From positions 434,001-498,000 of the forward strand of contig NZ_JBALHR010000002.1 in the NCBI RefSeq assembly GCF_036964905.1: a stretch of DNA of 64,000 nucleotides. Reading direction: 5' to 3'. Source of the stretch: Gemmobacter denitrificans (GTDB lineage Bacteria > Pseudomonadota > Alphaproteobacteria > Rhodobacterales > Rhodobacteraceae). Each line of letters opens with the position of its first letter. Position 1 is the first letter of the stretch. This document shows positions 16,863 to 25,034 of the stretch, piece after piece. The notes below the pieces were generated by a model. That model saw nothing but the letters and a program-made list of their open reading frames with translations. It ran no database searches and was not told the origin of the DNA. The position numbers and the translations under genes were made by a program.

Positions 16863-17459
16863 ATGATGACATATGAAACACTTCTTGCCCTGCTGGGCTT
16901 TGCCTTCGTCACCTCGGTCACTCCGGGGCCAAATAACCTGATGCTGATGGCCTCGGGGGCCAATTTCGGCTTTCGCCGCACCATCCCGCACATGATGGGC
17001 ATTTCCTTTGGCTTTGGCCTGATGTGCTTTGTCATGGGTCTGGGCGTGGTGGGGGCGATGCTGGCACTGCCGGCCACCGGGCTGGTGCTGAAGGTCGTGT
17101 CGGTGGCCTACATGCTGTGGCTGGCCTGGAAAATCGCCCATGCCAGCGCGCCCGAGGCCGCGGCAGAGGCGGGCAGGCCCATGACCTTTGTGCAGGCTGC
17201 GGCCTTCCAATGGGTCAACCCCAAGGCCTGGACTATGGCCCTGGGGGCCATCGCGCTCTATGCGGCGGATCGAAGCTTGTGGTCGCTGGGTCTGGTGGCG
17301 GTTGTCTTTACGCTGGTGAACCTGCCCACCGTCAGCCTTTGGGCGATGATGGGGCAGGGCATGCGGCGCTGGCTGACCAATCCGGCGCGGCTGCGGGCGT
17401 TCAACTGGACCATGGCGGCGGCGCTGGTCGCGTCGCTCTTGCCGGTTCTGCGGATGTGA
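16863..17459 (+). CDS. LysE/RhtB family amino-acid exporter
   Basis: The 198-residue integral membrane protein shows the LysE superfamily N-terminus GFAFVTSVTPGPNNLMLMASG and the conserved central segment AAAFQWVNPKAWTMALG, with five to six hydrophobic segments. RhtB-type members export homoserine, threonine or lysine/arginine; the substrate here is unknown. Two adjacent ATG codons (16863 and 16866) compete; AGGA at 16851-16854 favours the first. The gene is divergent from the Lrp regulator, which most likely controls it. Its stop codon directly abuts the end of the convergent glycosyltransferase-like gene at 17460. Confidence 0.9.
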   Translation: MMTYETLLALLGFAFVTSVTPGPNNLMLMASGANFGFRRTIPHMMGISFGFGLMCFVMGLGVVGAMLALPATGLVLKVVSVAYMLWLAWKIAHASAPEAAAEAGRPMTFVQAAAFQWVNPKAWTMALGAIALYAADRSLWSLGLVAVVFTLVNLPTVSLWAMMGQGMRRWLTNPARLRAFNWTMAAALVASLLPVLRM

Positions 17460-18461
17460 TCAGCGGAACCAATACCCTTCGCGCTTCAGCGTATTGCGGA
17501 TGATCTGTTCGCGCCGGGGCAGATCGGCGCGATCAAACAGCGCCCGCGCCTTGGCCCCCTTGGGCTGGTAGACCAGCCGCTTGAAGGGTTCATGTTCCTT
17601 CAGGATGCGCTTCACCGGCTGCGGGGCGCAGACTTCCTCCAGCACCTTCACGGCCAGATCGCTTTCCTTGGCATAAAGCAGGCTCAGGCTGCGGTAATGG
17701 CAGGTGACATCGCCATCCAGCCCCGCCAGTTCGGGGCCAGGCCGACCACCGCCGAAGGAATGGATGACCAGAGGCAGCGCCACCTGATCCAGCCAGGGGT
17801 CCAGCGTCTGGCAGACCAGTTCCTCGGGGCGGTTGTTGCGGATCTCGCGCGCATAATCCAGGAAACGGCTGCCAAAGGCGCGGGGGCTTTCATGGAAGAA
17901 CCAGCCCGCGTTGAAATAGAGATAGCGTTGCCAGTATTCGTCGGGCTGGCCCAGATCGAGCGTGCTTTCGAAGTCCAGCCCGAAGCGATCATACAGCGAT
18001 TTCCAGATCGCGGCATAGCCCGGCCCGTAAAGCTCGATCTCCGGCCATGTGCCTTCGCGCCGCATGGAGGCCGAAGGGCGGCTGAAATCAAAGCCGACCG
18101 TGGCGAAATCGCCGGTGATCAGCGTGTCGGTGTCCAGAAACAGAAAGGGTTCCTCGGGCAGCGCGGTGATCGCTTCGATCTTGTTGCCATAGGGGTAATG
18201 TTCGCCGAACACTTTGTTTTCAAACGGGATTATCTTCGCGCCCAGATGTTCCAGCAGATCGCGGGTCGGCTGATCGGTCAGCCTTGGGTCTTGCGTCCAG
18301 CGCGGGCCGGGCTGGGGTTCGGCCAGATACAGCCTGCCGCGAAACCCCGGATTGGTGTGGCGCAGCGATGCGGCCAGAAGCACGGCTTCGTAGGCCAGAC
18401 GCCCGCCCTGCAGGATGGCCAGAATATTGAACGATTGCCCGGAGGGCGGAACCTTTGACAT
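17460..18461 (-). CDS. Glycosyltransferase-like protein (GT-A fold candidate)
   Basis: A 333-residue cytosolic protein. The features that suggest a glycosyltransferase are the N-terminal FNILAILQGGRLAYEAVLLAASLR, followed by FENKVFGEHYPYGNKIEAI and then EPFLFLDTDTLI (about residues 109-120), whose DTD is in the place of the DxD metal-sugar-nucleotide motif. Later it has FNAGWFFHESP, also seen in GT8/GT-like proteins. I know similar Rhodobacterales proteins only as 'hypothetical' or 'glycosyl transferase'. No polysaccharide genes surround it: it is convergent with LysE and divergent from a small secreted protein. Start at 18461 fits the homologue-like length; the upstream ORF extension runs through the divergent gene and is rejected. 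Confidence 0.6.
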   Translation of the reverse strand: MSKVPPSGQSFNILAILQGGRLAYEAVLLAASLRHTNPGFRGRLYLAEPQPGPRWTQDPRLTDQPTRDLLEHLGAKIIPFENKVFGEHYPYGNKIEAITALPEEPFLFLDTDTLITGDFATVGFDFSRPSASMRREGTWPEIELYGPGYAAIWKSLYDRFGLDFESTLDLGQPDEYWQRYLYFNAGWFFHESPRAFGSRFLDYAREIRNNRPEELVCQTLDPWLDQVALPLVIHSFGGGRPGPELAGLDGDVTCHYRSLSLLYAKESDLAVKVLEEVCAPQPVKRILKEHEPFKRLVYQPKGAKARALFDRADLPRREQIIRNTLKREGYWFR

Positions 18462-18548
18462 GATGGGGTGGCCTGCCTTGCCCTTTTGCCCCGACCATAG
18501 CGGGGAATGTGGGGCAGTGAAAGAGTTAACAAGACAAGGAATTTCAGG

Positions 18549-18956
18549 ATGATACGCACGCTTCTTCTGCTTGCCGCGCTGATGGTTGCCCCTGCGGCGC
18601 ATGCGCAGAATTTCACCACCGCAGCCGAGGTAAAGCCGATCCTGCAGGCCACGCGCGGCAACTGGATCGCGCTGCGCGAATGGCAGGGCGAGGATCTGGT
18701 CTATTTCACCCATCTGGAAAGCTGGCGCTGCGGGCTGTCGCAGGTGATGTTCAGCGTGAATGGCGGCCCCTTGCAGGATTGGCCGATGGATCCCTGCCAA
18801 GAGGGCACAGCCCAACCCAATGCCATGGCCACCGATCGCCTGCCCTATACCCGATTGCCGCCGGGCTCGGTGGCGCGGGTGGATGTGATGGTTGTCTATG
18901 ACGACGGCACCGCCGACAGCGCCACATTCGAACGGGCGGCGGTGCTGATGCCTTAG
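18549..18956 (+). CDS. Small secreted protein of unknown function
   Basis: The 135-residue product begins with a clean signal peptide (MIRTLLLLAALMVAPAAHAQ, cleavage after AHA). The mature part of about 116 residues has two cysteines (in SWRCGLSQ and MDPCQEG) that could form a disulfide in the periplasm, and a predicted beta-rich pattern (LVYFTHLESW; VARVDVMVVYDDG). I do not recognise a family. The ATG at 18549 has AAGGA eight bases upstream. The gene is divergent from the glycosyltransferase-like gene and overlaps the convergent ddaH by 4 bp at their stop codons, so transcripts of the two would pair at the 3' ends. Confidence 0.75.
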   Translation: MIRTLLLLAALMVAPAAHAQNFTTAAEVKPILQATRGNWIALREWQGEDLVYFTHLESWRCGLSQVMFSVNGGPLQDWPMDPCQEGTAQPNAMATDRLPYTRLPPGSVARVDVMVVYDDGTADSATFERAAVLMP

Positions 18957-19753
18957 GCGCGCGGGGTAAAGCGCAAGGACAGGCAGGACATGCCGCCATC
19001 CAGCTTGGCACATTCGGAATTGCCGATTTCGCGCACGGTATAGCCCGCCGCCAGAATCGCGTCGCGGGTGCGCGGGAAGCCGGCGGGCATCAGCACCAGA
19101 TCGTTGAAACGGATCGTGTTGGCAGCGGCCTCTTCGCCTTCGGCCACGTCAATCACCCGGTAGCCTGCAAAACAGCCCGAGGCTGACAGGCGGGTGGTGG
19201 ACAAGATGGTTTCGGAATCCAGCAGCGAACAGTCGGTCTTGAAATGCAGCACACCGGGGGGCGTGTGCACTTCGCGCACCACTTCGCCCCAATCGGCGGT
19301 CAGGGCGGCCAGTTCGGCAATGCCCGCGGCATTGGTGCGGGCCGACCGACCGACGAGGATTTCCGTTTCGGTCATCAGGATGTCGCCGCCCTCGATGAAG
19401 CTGGCCTCGCCCGAAATGGTGCGAATGTCGCCGTAAAGCGCCGCCAGATGCGGGGCCATCTCGGCGGCTTCACCCAGACGCGAAGGCGCACCGGGGCGCA
19501 TGATCACGGCACCTGACGGCAGGCAAAGCGCGGTATCCTCGACAAACACGCTGTCGGGATAGGCCTCAAGCGCGTCCAGTTCGATCACCGTGGCGCCGGT
19601 TTCGCGCAAGGTGGCGATATAGGCGGCGTGATGGGCCTGCATCAGTGCCAGATCGGGGCTGCCGGTATCCACCGCGCGCAGGCCCCGGATGATCGAGCCG
19701 GCGGGCTTGCGGGTGATGGCATGGGTAAAGCGGAACGAACGGTCCTGCGGCAT
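18953..19753 (-). CDS. N(G),N(G)-dimethylarginine dimethylaminohydrolase
   Basis: The 266-residue protein belongs to the guanidino-group modifying enzyme (amidinotransferase/DDAH) family. It contains DSVFVEDTALCLP (acidic binding site, Glu72-Asp73 region), EGGDILMT, the catalytic His170 in GVLHFKTD, and the nucleophilic Cys257 in LDGGMSCLSLRF close to the C-terminus, an arrangement identical to DDAH of Pseudomonas. DDAH hydrolyses methylated arginines to citrulline and methylamines. Citrullinase or arginine-deiminase-like activity is the alternative, but the length (266) fits DDAH. It overlaps the convergent small secreted gene at the stops. The next minus-strand gene upstream is about 135 bp away, so it may have its own promoter. 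Confidence 0.88.
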   Translation of the reverse strand: MPQDRSFRFTHAITRKPAGSIIRGLRAVDTGSPDLALMQAHHAAYIATLRETGATVIELDALEAYPDSVFVEDTALCLPSGAVIMRPGAPSRLGEAAEMAPHLAALYGDIRTISGEASFIEGGDILMTETEILVGRSARTNAAGIAELAALTADWGEVVREVHTPPGVLHFKTDCSLLDSETILSTTRLSASGCFAGYRVIDVAEGEEAAANTIRFNDLVLMPAGFPRTRDAILAAGYTVREIGNSECAKLDGGMSCLSLRFTPRA

Positions 19754-19887
19754 CGGTCTCTCCTGTCAAGCTGCGGCACCGGCCCTTAGCGGGGCCGGGC
19801 AGGTCGGTGCTGTCTTTGCCCCCACCGATCACATCCGGCGGCGCAAATCCAGTGCCGCCGTGAACGGTGTCACCGATCAGGGGCGCG

Positions 19888-20607
19888 TCAGGGGGCCAGC
19901 GGCCCGTAGAAGATCAGCGCGGGTGCCGTGCTGGTCGTTCCGGCCAGATGGCTGGCCAGCGTGGCGATGGTGAACCGCTCGATCTGCTGATCCGATGTCG
20001 TGACCCCATGGGCCAGCAGGGCGGGCGTGTCGGGCGACAGGCCGCGCGCCATCAGTTCGGCGGCCAGCGCGGGGAAGGTGCGCTTGCCCATATAGATCAC
20101 CGTCGTTGCCCCCGGATCGGCCAGCGCCTGCCAGTTCAGATCGGGGGGCAGGCCGCCCGACACATCGGCCCCGGTCAGGAACTGCACGCGCCGCGCGGTC
20201 AGGCGGCGGGTCAGAGGGATCTGCGCCGCCGCCGCCGCCGCCGAGGCCGAGGTGACACCGGGAATGATCTCGTAACCGATCCCTTCGGCATCCAGTGTGG
20301 TGGTTTCCTCTTCCAGCCGCCCGAAAATCCCGGCATCGCCGGATTTCAGCCGCACCACCCTTGCGCCGGTCCGGGCGTAATCCAGCAGCAATTGGTTCAC
20401 ATGATCCTGCCGGGCCGAAGGCCGGCCCGCCCGTTTGCCGACCGACACCAGATCGGCCCCCGCCCGCGCCAGATCAAGGATCGGACCCGAAGACAGATCG
20501 TCATACAGCACGACATCGGCGGCCTGCAGGCGGTTCACCGCCTTGACCGTCAGCAATTCGGGATCGCCGGGGCCAGAGGACACAAAGGAAACAAAGCCGG
20601 TCGTCAT
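19888..20607 (-). CDS. cobA: Uroporphyrinogen-III C-methyltransferase
   Basis: The 239-residue SAM-dependent enzyme makes precorrin-2 by methylating C2 and C7 of uroporphyrinogen III, the entry to cobalamin. It has the family blocks VSFVSSGPGDPELLTVKAVNRLQ, VVLYDDLSS, GKRAGRPSARQDHVNQLL, VVRLKSGDAGIFGR and IPGVTSASAAAA. Single-domain length shows it is CobA rather than the CysG siroheme synthase fusion. Its start overlaps the cobB stop by ATGA, making it the last gene of a tightly coupled unit cobL-cobE-cobM-cobB-cobA. No terminator is obvious before ddaH. Confidence 0.93.
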   Translation of the reverse strand: MTTGFVSFVSSGPGDPELLTVKAVNRLQAADVVLYDDLSSGPILDLARAGADLVSVGKRAGRPSARQDHVNQLLLDYARTGARVVRLKSGDAGIFGRLEEETTTLDAEGIGYEIIPGVTSASAAAAAAQIPLTRRLTARRVQFLTGADVSGGLPPDLNWQALADPGATTVIYMGKRTFPALAAELMARGLSPDTPALLAHGVTTSDQQIERFTIATLASHLAGTTSTAPALIFYGPLAP

Positions 20608-21914
20608 GTTTTCTGCCCGATCAGGTGGAAATAGGTGCCGCTGGCCAGCCCGCGCCGCGAGCCGGTCTCCGGCACCGCCGCGCCCGAGGCATCCAGCACG
20701 GTGGCCAGCGGCATATCGGGTTGGGCCAGAATGGTCGAGTAGTGAAATTCATGCCCGCGCAATTGTGCCCCGGGGGCAAAACCGGGCAGCGGGGCCGTCA
20801 GGCTGGCCAGACGATAGCCCAGATGCATGCGCCGCTTTTCATAGGAGGTGACAAGCCCGAGCAGCCCCGCCATTTCATGCGCCACCCCCTTGGCATCCAC
20901 CAAGGCTGCCCCCATGGCCATGTAGCCGCCACATTCGCCATGCACCGGGCGGCGGGTTGCAAAGGCCTGTATTCGGCGCCGGAACTGCGTGGCTGCGGCG
21001 AGGGCGCCCGCATGCAGTTCGGGATAGCCGCCCGGAAGCCAGCAGCAATCGGCGCTGTCATCGGGGCCCTGATCGCCCAATGGTGAAAAGGGCAGGATTT
21101 CCGCCCCCTGCGCCTGCCAATCGGCCAGAAGATGCGGGTAAATGAACGAAAAGGCCGCATCCTGCGCCAGGGCGATGCGCTGGCCGGGCGGGGGCATCCT
21201 GCAGGTTTGCACGGGCAATGCCGGGGCGGATGCCGCCGTCGCGCGGATCGCGGCCAGATCGCAATGATCCGCGACAAAGCGGCCAGCCTCCGCCAGAATG
21301 CGCGACAGGTTTTCGGTTTCACCGGCCTGCACCAACCCCAGATGGCGTTCGGGCAGTTCGATACTGGCGCGGCGCGGCAGTGCGCCCAGAACGGCAACAC
21401 CATGCCGGGCCATGCCGTCGCGGATCAGCGTCTCGTGCCGGGGTGAGGCCACGCGGTTCAGGATCACCCCGGCAATGGTTATGTTCGGCCGCATCGCGGC
21501 AAATCCAAGCGCCGTGGCCGTGGCCGATTGCGCCTGACCCGATGTATCCAGCACCAGCACCACCGGCCAGCCGGTCAGCTCTGCCAGATCGGCGCTGGCC
21601 CCGATGCCTGCTTCGCCGGGGTTGGCCACGCCATCACACAGGCCCATTGATCCTTCCGCCAAGATCAGATCGGCGGGCGGTTGATCGGCGATCAGCTGGC
21701 CGATGCGCGGCGCGGCCATGGCCCAACTGTCCAGATTGACCGAGGCCCGGCCGCTGGCGGCGCTGTGAAAGGCCGGATCAATGTAATCCGGCCCGCTCTT
21801 GAATGGCTGCACCGCCAGACCCGCCGCACGAAAGGCCGCGAGCAGGCCAAGGGTCACCGTCGTCTTGCCGGTGCCCGAAGCGGGGGCCGAGATGATGAGC
21901 CCGGGCGTCGTCAT
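20604..21914 (-). CDS. cobB: Cobyrinate a,c-diamide synthase (hydrogenobyrinic acid a,c-diamide synthase)
   Basis: The 436-residue glutamine amidotransferase amidates the a and c carboxyls of (hydrogeno)byrinic acid. N-terminal dethiobiotin-synthetase-like ATPase: ISAPASGTGKTTVTLGLL (P-loop, residues 8-25), FKSGPDYIDPAFH. C-terminal class I GATase-like domain: LPGGYPELHA and VHGECGGYM with nucleophile Cys328. It is embedded between cobM and cobA with ATGA overlaps at both ends. Since the window carries the aerobic ring-contraction enzyme CobG and the CobN chelatase, the substrate is probably the metal-free hydrogenobyrinic acid. Confidence 0.95.
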   Translation of the reverse strand: MTTPGLIISAPASGTGKTTVTLGLLAAFRAAGLAVQPFKSGPDYIDPAFHSAASGRASVNLDSWAMAAPRIGQLIADQPPADLILAEGSMGLCDGVANPGEAGIGASADLAELTGWPVVLVLDTSGQAQSATATALGFAAMRPNITIAGVILNRVASPRHETLIRDGMARHGVAVLGALPRRASIELPERHLGLVQAGETENLSRILAEAGRFVADHCDLAAIRATAASAPALPVQTCRMPPPGQRIALAQDAAFSFIYPHLLADWQAQGAEILPFSPLGDQGPDDSADCCWLPGGYPELHAGALAAATQFRRRIQAFATRRPVHGECGGYMAMGAALVDAKGVAHEMAGLLGLVTSYEKRRMHLGYRLASLTAPLPGFAPGAQLRGHEFHYSTILAQPDMPLATVLDASGAAVPETGSRRGLASGTYFHLIGQKT

Positions 21915-22693
21915 GCGGTTTCGGGAAAGCGCGGGTCAGTGCCGACGGGGCGATAGCGGCGGTCATAATCGCCCGCATAAAGCCGGCTTTCGTCAAACTC
22001 CTCGGCCCCGATCGACGGCCCGACAAGGATCAGCGCAGTCCGCTCCAATTCGGCCCCGACGGCGGTTTCCAGCGTGGCCAGCGTGGCCCGAATGATGCGC
22101 TGATCGGGCCAGCTTGCGCGCCAGACCACCGCCACCGGGCAATCCGCGCCATAATGCGGGGTCAGGGTCTGGACCACATCCTCCAGCACATGGATCGACA
22201 GATGGATCGCCAGAACCGCGCCGGTGCGGGCGAAATTCTCCAGCGTTTCGCCTTCTGGCATGGCCGAGGCGCGGCCCGAGGTCCGGGTCAGGATCACCGA
22301 TTGCGCCACGCCGGGCAGCGTGAGTTCTGCGCCAAGGGCGGCGGCGGCGGCGGCAAAGCTGGGCACGCCGGGGGTCACATCATAGGGAATGCCAAGCGCC
22401 CGCAAGCGGCGCAACTGTTCGCCCATGGCCGACCAGACCGACAGATCGCCCGAATGCAGCCGCGCGACATCCTGCCCCGCCGCATGGGCAGCCGAGATTT
22501 CGGCCATGATCTCATCCAAGCTCAGCGGTGCCGTGTTCACGATCCGCGCACCGGGCGGGCAATATTGCAGCAGCGCCTGCGGCACCAGCGATCCGGCATA
22601 AAGACAGACCGGGCAGGCGGCGATCAGGTCACGCCCCCGCAGGGTGATGAGATCGGCGGCCCCGGGGCCTGCGCCGATGAAATGAACGGTCAT
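21911..22693 (-). CDS. cobM: Precorrin-4 C11-methyltransferase
   Basis: The 260-residue SAM-dependent tetrapyrrole methylase has VHFIGAGPGAADLITLRGRDLI at the N-terminus, YAGSLVP, ARLHSGDLSVWSAMGEQ and GVPSFAAAAAALGAELTLP, the set that distinguishes CobM/CbiF from related methylases. It methylates C11 of precorrin-4. Start ATG at 22693 is preceded by AAGGAAAG; the longer upstream frame is the tail of another frame in cobE. ATGA overlaps join it to cobE and cobB. Confidence 0.94.
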   Translation of the reverse strand: MTVHFIGAGPGAADLITLRGRDLIAACPVCLYAGSLVPQALLQYCPPGARIVNTAPLSLDEIMAEISAAHAAGQDVARLHSGDLSVWSAMGEQLRRLRALGIPYDVTPGVPSFAAAAAALGAELTLPGVAQSVILTRTSGRASAMPEGETLENFARTGAVLAIHLSIHVLEDVVQTLTPHYGADCPVAVVWRASWPDQRIIRATLATLETAVGAELERTALILVGPSIGAEEFDESRLYAGDYDRRYRPVGTDPRFPETA

Positions 22694-23037
22694 GGGCTTT
22701 CCTTTGCAAGCGCAAGTGCCAGCGTCACGCGGCCTTGCGCGGCGATGCGGCGGGGTTGGATCAGGGTGGCGCCGGGGCCTGCGGCGGCAAGGGCGGCACA
22801 TTCGGCCACCGAATGGCGGCCATAGCGGGCAGGCTGGCGCGGGCTTTCGGTTTGGGCAGGCTGATCGGCAAGGGCGATCAGGGGCACCGCCACCAGTGGC
22901 AGTGCCAGCCCGGCAAAGGCCGGGTGCTGTGCCTTGTCGGCGGGCGTGGCCAGACGCGCGGCCCCGCTGCCTGCAAGTGCGGCCTGCAGGTCGGCGGTGG
23001 TGGCGGTGGCGCGCAGTCCGATTCCGGCAATGATCAT
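22690..23037 (-). CDS. cobE: CobE, cobalamin biosynthesis protein (CbiG C-terminal-like)
   Basis: A 115-residue protein matching the stand-alone CobE/CbiG C-terminal family: IAGIGLRATATTADLQAAL at the N-terminus, then TPADKAQHPAFAGLALPLVAVP. CobE is required for cobalamin synthesis in Pseudomonas denitrificans, but its exact chemical role has not been assigned; the CbiG homologue opens the delta-lactone in the anaerobic pathway. The start ATG overlaps the cobL stop (ATGA). An upstream ATG in frame (MERDA) is possible and would add five residues. Confidence 0.85.
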   Translation of the reverse strand: MIIAGIGLRATATTADLQAALAGSGAARLATPADKAQHPAFAGLALPLVAVPLIALADQPAQTESPRQPARYGRHSVAECAALAAAGPGATLIQPRRIAAQGRVTLALALAKESP

Positions 23038-24209
23038 CGCGTCACGCTCCATTGAACCACGGGGCGCGCGGCCTGCCAGTCGCGGAAGCGGCCAAGCTGC
23101 CCGCTTTGCGCCAGATCGATGCGCAAAAGGCTGCCGCCGTGCTGTGCCTGGGCGGCATAGAGGGTTGCCTCGTTTTCCAGTGTCACGGCATTGGCGACCA
23201 GCCTTGTGCCGGGGGCCAGCATGTCCCACAGACGCAGGATCAGATCGGGGCTGAGGCCGCCGCCGATGAACACCGCATCGGGCCGGGGCAGGCCGGGCAG
23301 CAGCGCGGCGTGATCGCCGTGATGGGCCGCGAGGCGATGGGCAAGGCCGAAGGCTTCGGCATTGGCGCGGATATTGGGCAGACGGTCGGCCCGCGTCTCC
23401 ACCGCGCTGGATGTGCCGCCCGCCAGGGCCCATTCGACCGAGATCGACCCCGACCCCGCGCCCAGATCCCAAAGATGTTCGCCCGCGCGCGGGGCCAGTG
23501 CCGACAGGGTCAGCGCCCGGATCGGGCGTTTGGTGATCTGGCCATCATGGGCAAACAGATCATCGGGCAACCCGCTGGCGCGCGGCAGGCCGGGATCCCG
23601 GGCGGTGATGGCCGCCAGCAGCGGCGCGGCCGGTGTATCGGCCGCGGCATCGGTTGGCAAAGCGCGGATGCGTTCGTGCGGTCCGCCCAGACGTTCCAGC
23701 AGGGTGATCTGCGCCGATCCATGGCCATTTGCCGCCAGCCAATCTGCCAGTTCCGCTGCCGCCGCACCGTCGCGCAGCGTGACCAGGGCCCGCGCCCCCC
23801 GATGCAGCAGGGGGCGCAGCCGGGCAAAGGGCGCGGCATGCAGGCCAAGGCACAGCACCTCTTCCATCCGCCAACCCAGCCGATTGCAGGCCAGCTGAAA
23901 GCTGGAGGGCGCGGGATGGCTGACCCATTCGCCAGTCGTCAGATCGGACAGCAGGCTGCCGCCCGCGCCATGCCAGAACGGATCGCCCGAGGCCAGCACC
24001 ACACAGCGCCGCCCGCGTTGTGCCAGCACCGGCGCAGTGGAAAACGGCACGGGCCAGGCGCGCCCCCGATCTCCCGCCCCGACCAGAGCCAGATGGCGCG
24101 GGCCGCCAAAGATGATTTCGGCCCGGTCCAGCGCGGCGCGGCTTGCAGAGCCAAGGCCCTCCGGTCCATCTTCGCCCAGACCAAGGATATGGAGCCAGGG
24201 TTCAGACAT
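23034..24209 (-). CDS. cobL: Precorrin-6Y C5,15-methyltransferase (decarboxylating)
   Basis: The 391-residue bifunctional enzyme joins a CobE-like (CbiE) methylase at the N-terminus (LHILGLGEDGPEGLG...CVVLASGDPFWHGAG) to a CbiT-like methyltransferase/decarboxylase at the C-terminus (KRPIRALTLSALAPRAGEHLWDLGAGSGSISVEWAL, residues about 225-260). It methylates C5 and C15 and removes the acetate carboxyl to give precorrin-8x. It is the first gene of the cobL-E-M-B-A unit. Its ATG (24207-24209, minus) overlaps the ATG of plus-strand cobK (24208-24210), so its promoter must lie inside cobK. Confidence 0.94.
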   Translation of the reverse strand: MSEPWLHILGLGEDGPEGLGSASRAALDRAEIIFGGPRHLALVGAGDRGRAWPVPFSTAPVLAQRGRRCVVLASGDPFWHGAGGSLLSDLTTGEWVSHPAPSSFQLACNRLGWRMEEVLCLGLHAAPFARLRPLLHRGARALVTLRDGAAAAELADWLAANGHGSAQITLLERLGGPHERIRALPTDAAADTPAAPLLAAITARDPGLPRASGLPDDLFAHDGQITKRPIRALTLSALAPRAGEHLWDLGAGSGSISVEWALAGGTSSAVETRADRLPNIRANAEAFGLAHRLAAHHGDHAALLPGLPRPDAVFIGGGLSPDLILRLWDMLAPGTRLVANAVTLENEATLYAAQAQHGGSLLRIDLAQSGQLGRFRDWQAARPVVQWSVTR

Positions 24210-24936
24210 GACACGCATCCTGCTGCTGGGCGGCACCACCGAGGCCAGCCGGATGGCACGCGCCATTGCCGATCTGGGGATGGATGCGGTGTTTTCCTAT
24301 GCGGGCCGGACCGAAGCCCCGCTGCCCCAGCCCCTGCCGATGCGGGTGGGGGGCTTTGGCGGGGCCGACGGCCTGGCCGATTGGCTGCGCACCGAACGGA
24401 TCAGCCATGTGGTCGACGCGACCCATCCCTTTGCCGCGCAGATGAGCCGCAATGCGATTGCCGCCTGCGCGGCCACAGGGGTGGCACTGGCCGGTCTGGA
24501 GCGCGCGCCCTGGGCGCCCGGCCCGGGGGATGACTGGCACCCTGTCCGCGATATGGCAGGCGCCGTGGCGGCCTTGCCCGAATCTGGTGCCCGGGTGTTT
24601 CTGGCCATTGGCAAGCTGCATCTGGCCGATTTCGCGGCAAGGCCCGGCAATCACTATCTGCTGCGGCTGGTCGATCCGCCGGGTGAACTGCCGCTGCCGG
24701 ATTGCAGCACTGTCGTGGCGCGCGGGCCTTTCGATCATGCCGGCGATCTGGCGCTGCTGCGCGATCATCGCATCAGCCATGTGGTGGCCAAGAATGCCGG
24801 CGGCAGCGGGGCCGAGGCCAAGCTGCTGGCCGCCCGTGATCTGGGCCTGCCCGTCATCCTGATTGACCGCCCAACCCTGCCGCCCCGGCAGGTCTTTGCC
24901 GAAATACCGCAGGTCTTGAGCTGGCTTGGACGCTGA
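24208..24936 (+). CDS. cobK: Precorrin-6A reductase
   Basis: The 242-residue NADPH-dependent reductase converts precorrin-6A to precorrin-6B. It has the N-terminal ILLLGGTTEASRMARAI, DATHPFAAQMSRNAI (residues about 73-87), FLAIGKLHLADF and C-terminal HVVAKNAGGSGAEAKL typical of CobK/CbiJ. It is the only plus-strand gene between two minus-strand cob operons: head-to-head with cobL (start codons overlap by 2 bp) and tail-to-tail with cobJ (98-bp gap holding a palindromic repeat). There is no leader of its own; the promoter and ribosome-binding site must be within the antisense of cobL's 5' end. Confidence 0.94.
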   Translation: MTRILLLGGTTEASRMARAIADLGMDAVFSYAGRTEAPLPQPLPMRVGGFGGADGLADWLRTERISHVVDATHPFAAQMSRNAIAACAATGVALAGLERAPWAPGPGDDWHPVRDMAGAVAALPESGARVFLAIGKLHLADFAARPGNHYLLRLVDPPGELPLPDCSTVVARGPFDHAGDLALLRDHRISHVVAKNAGGSGAEAKLLAARDLGLPVILIDRPTLPPRQVFAEIPQVLSWLGR

Positions 24937-24980
24937 TCTGGCGGAGCGGCCTGCGGCCGCGCCCCTTTCAGGTCGCCGTT

Positions 24981-25031
24981 CCGGGGCTTCGCCCCGGAGG
25001 CTCCGCCCCGGATATTTCGGCCACGATAAAG
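24981..25031 (+). repeat. REP-like interspersed repeat, copy A
   Basis: Hairpin CCGGGGC-TTC-GCCCCGG (24981-24997) followed by a conserved tail containing GATATTTCGGCCACGATAAA. Two more copies of hairpin plus tail lie at 34059-34120 (plus) and 28241-28292 (minus). This copy lies between convergent cobK and cobJ, where its stem may also end transcription. Confidence 0.7.
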
Positions 25032-25034
25032 GCA

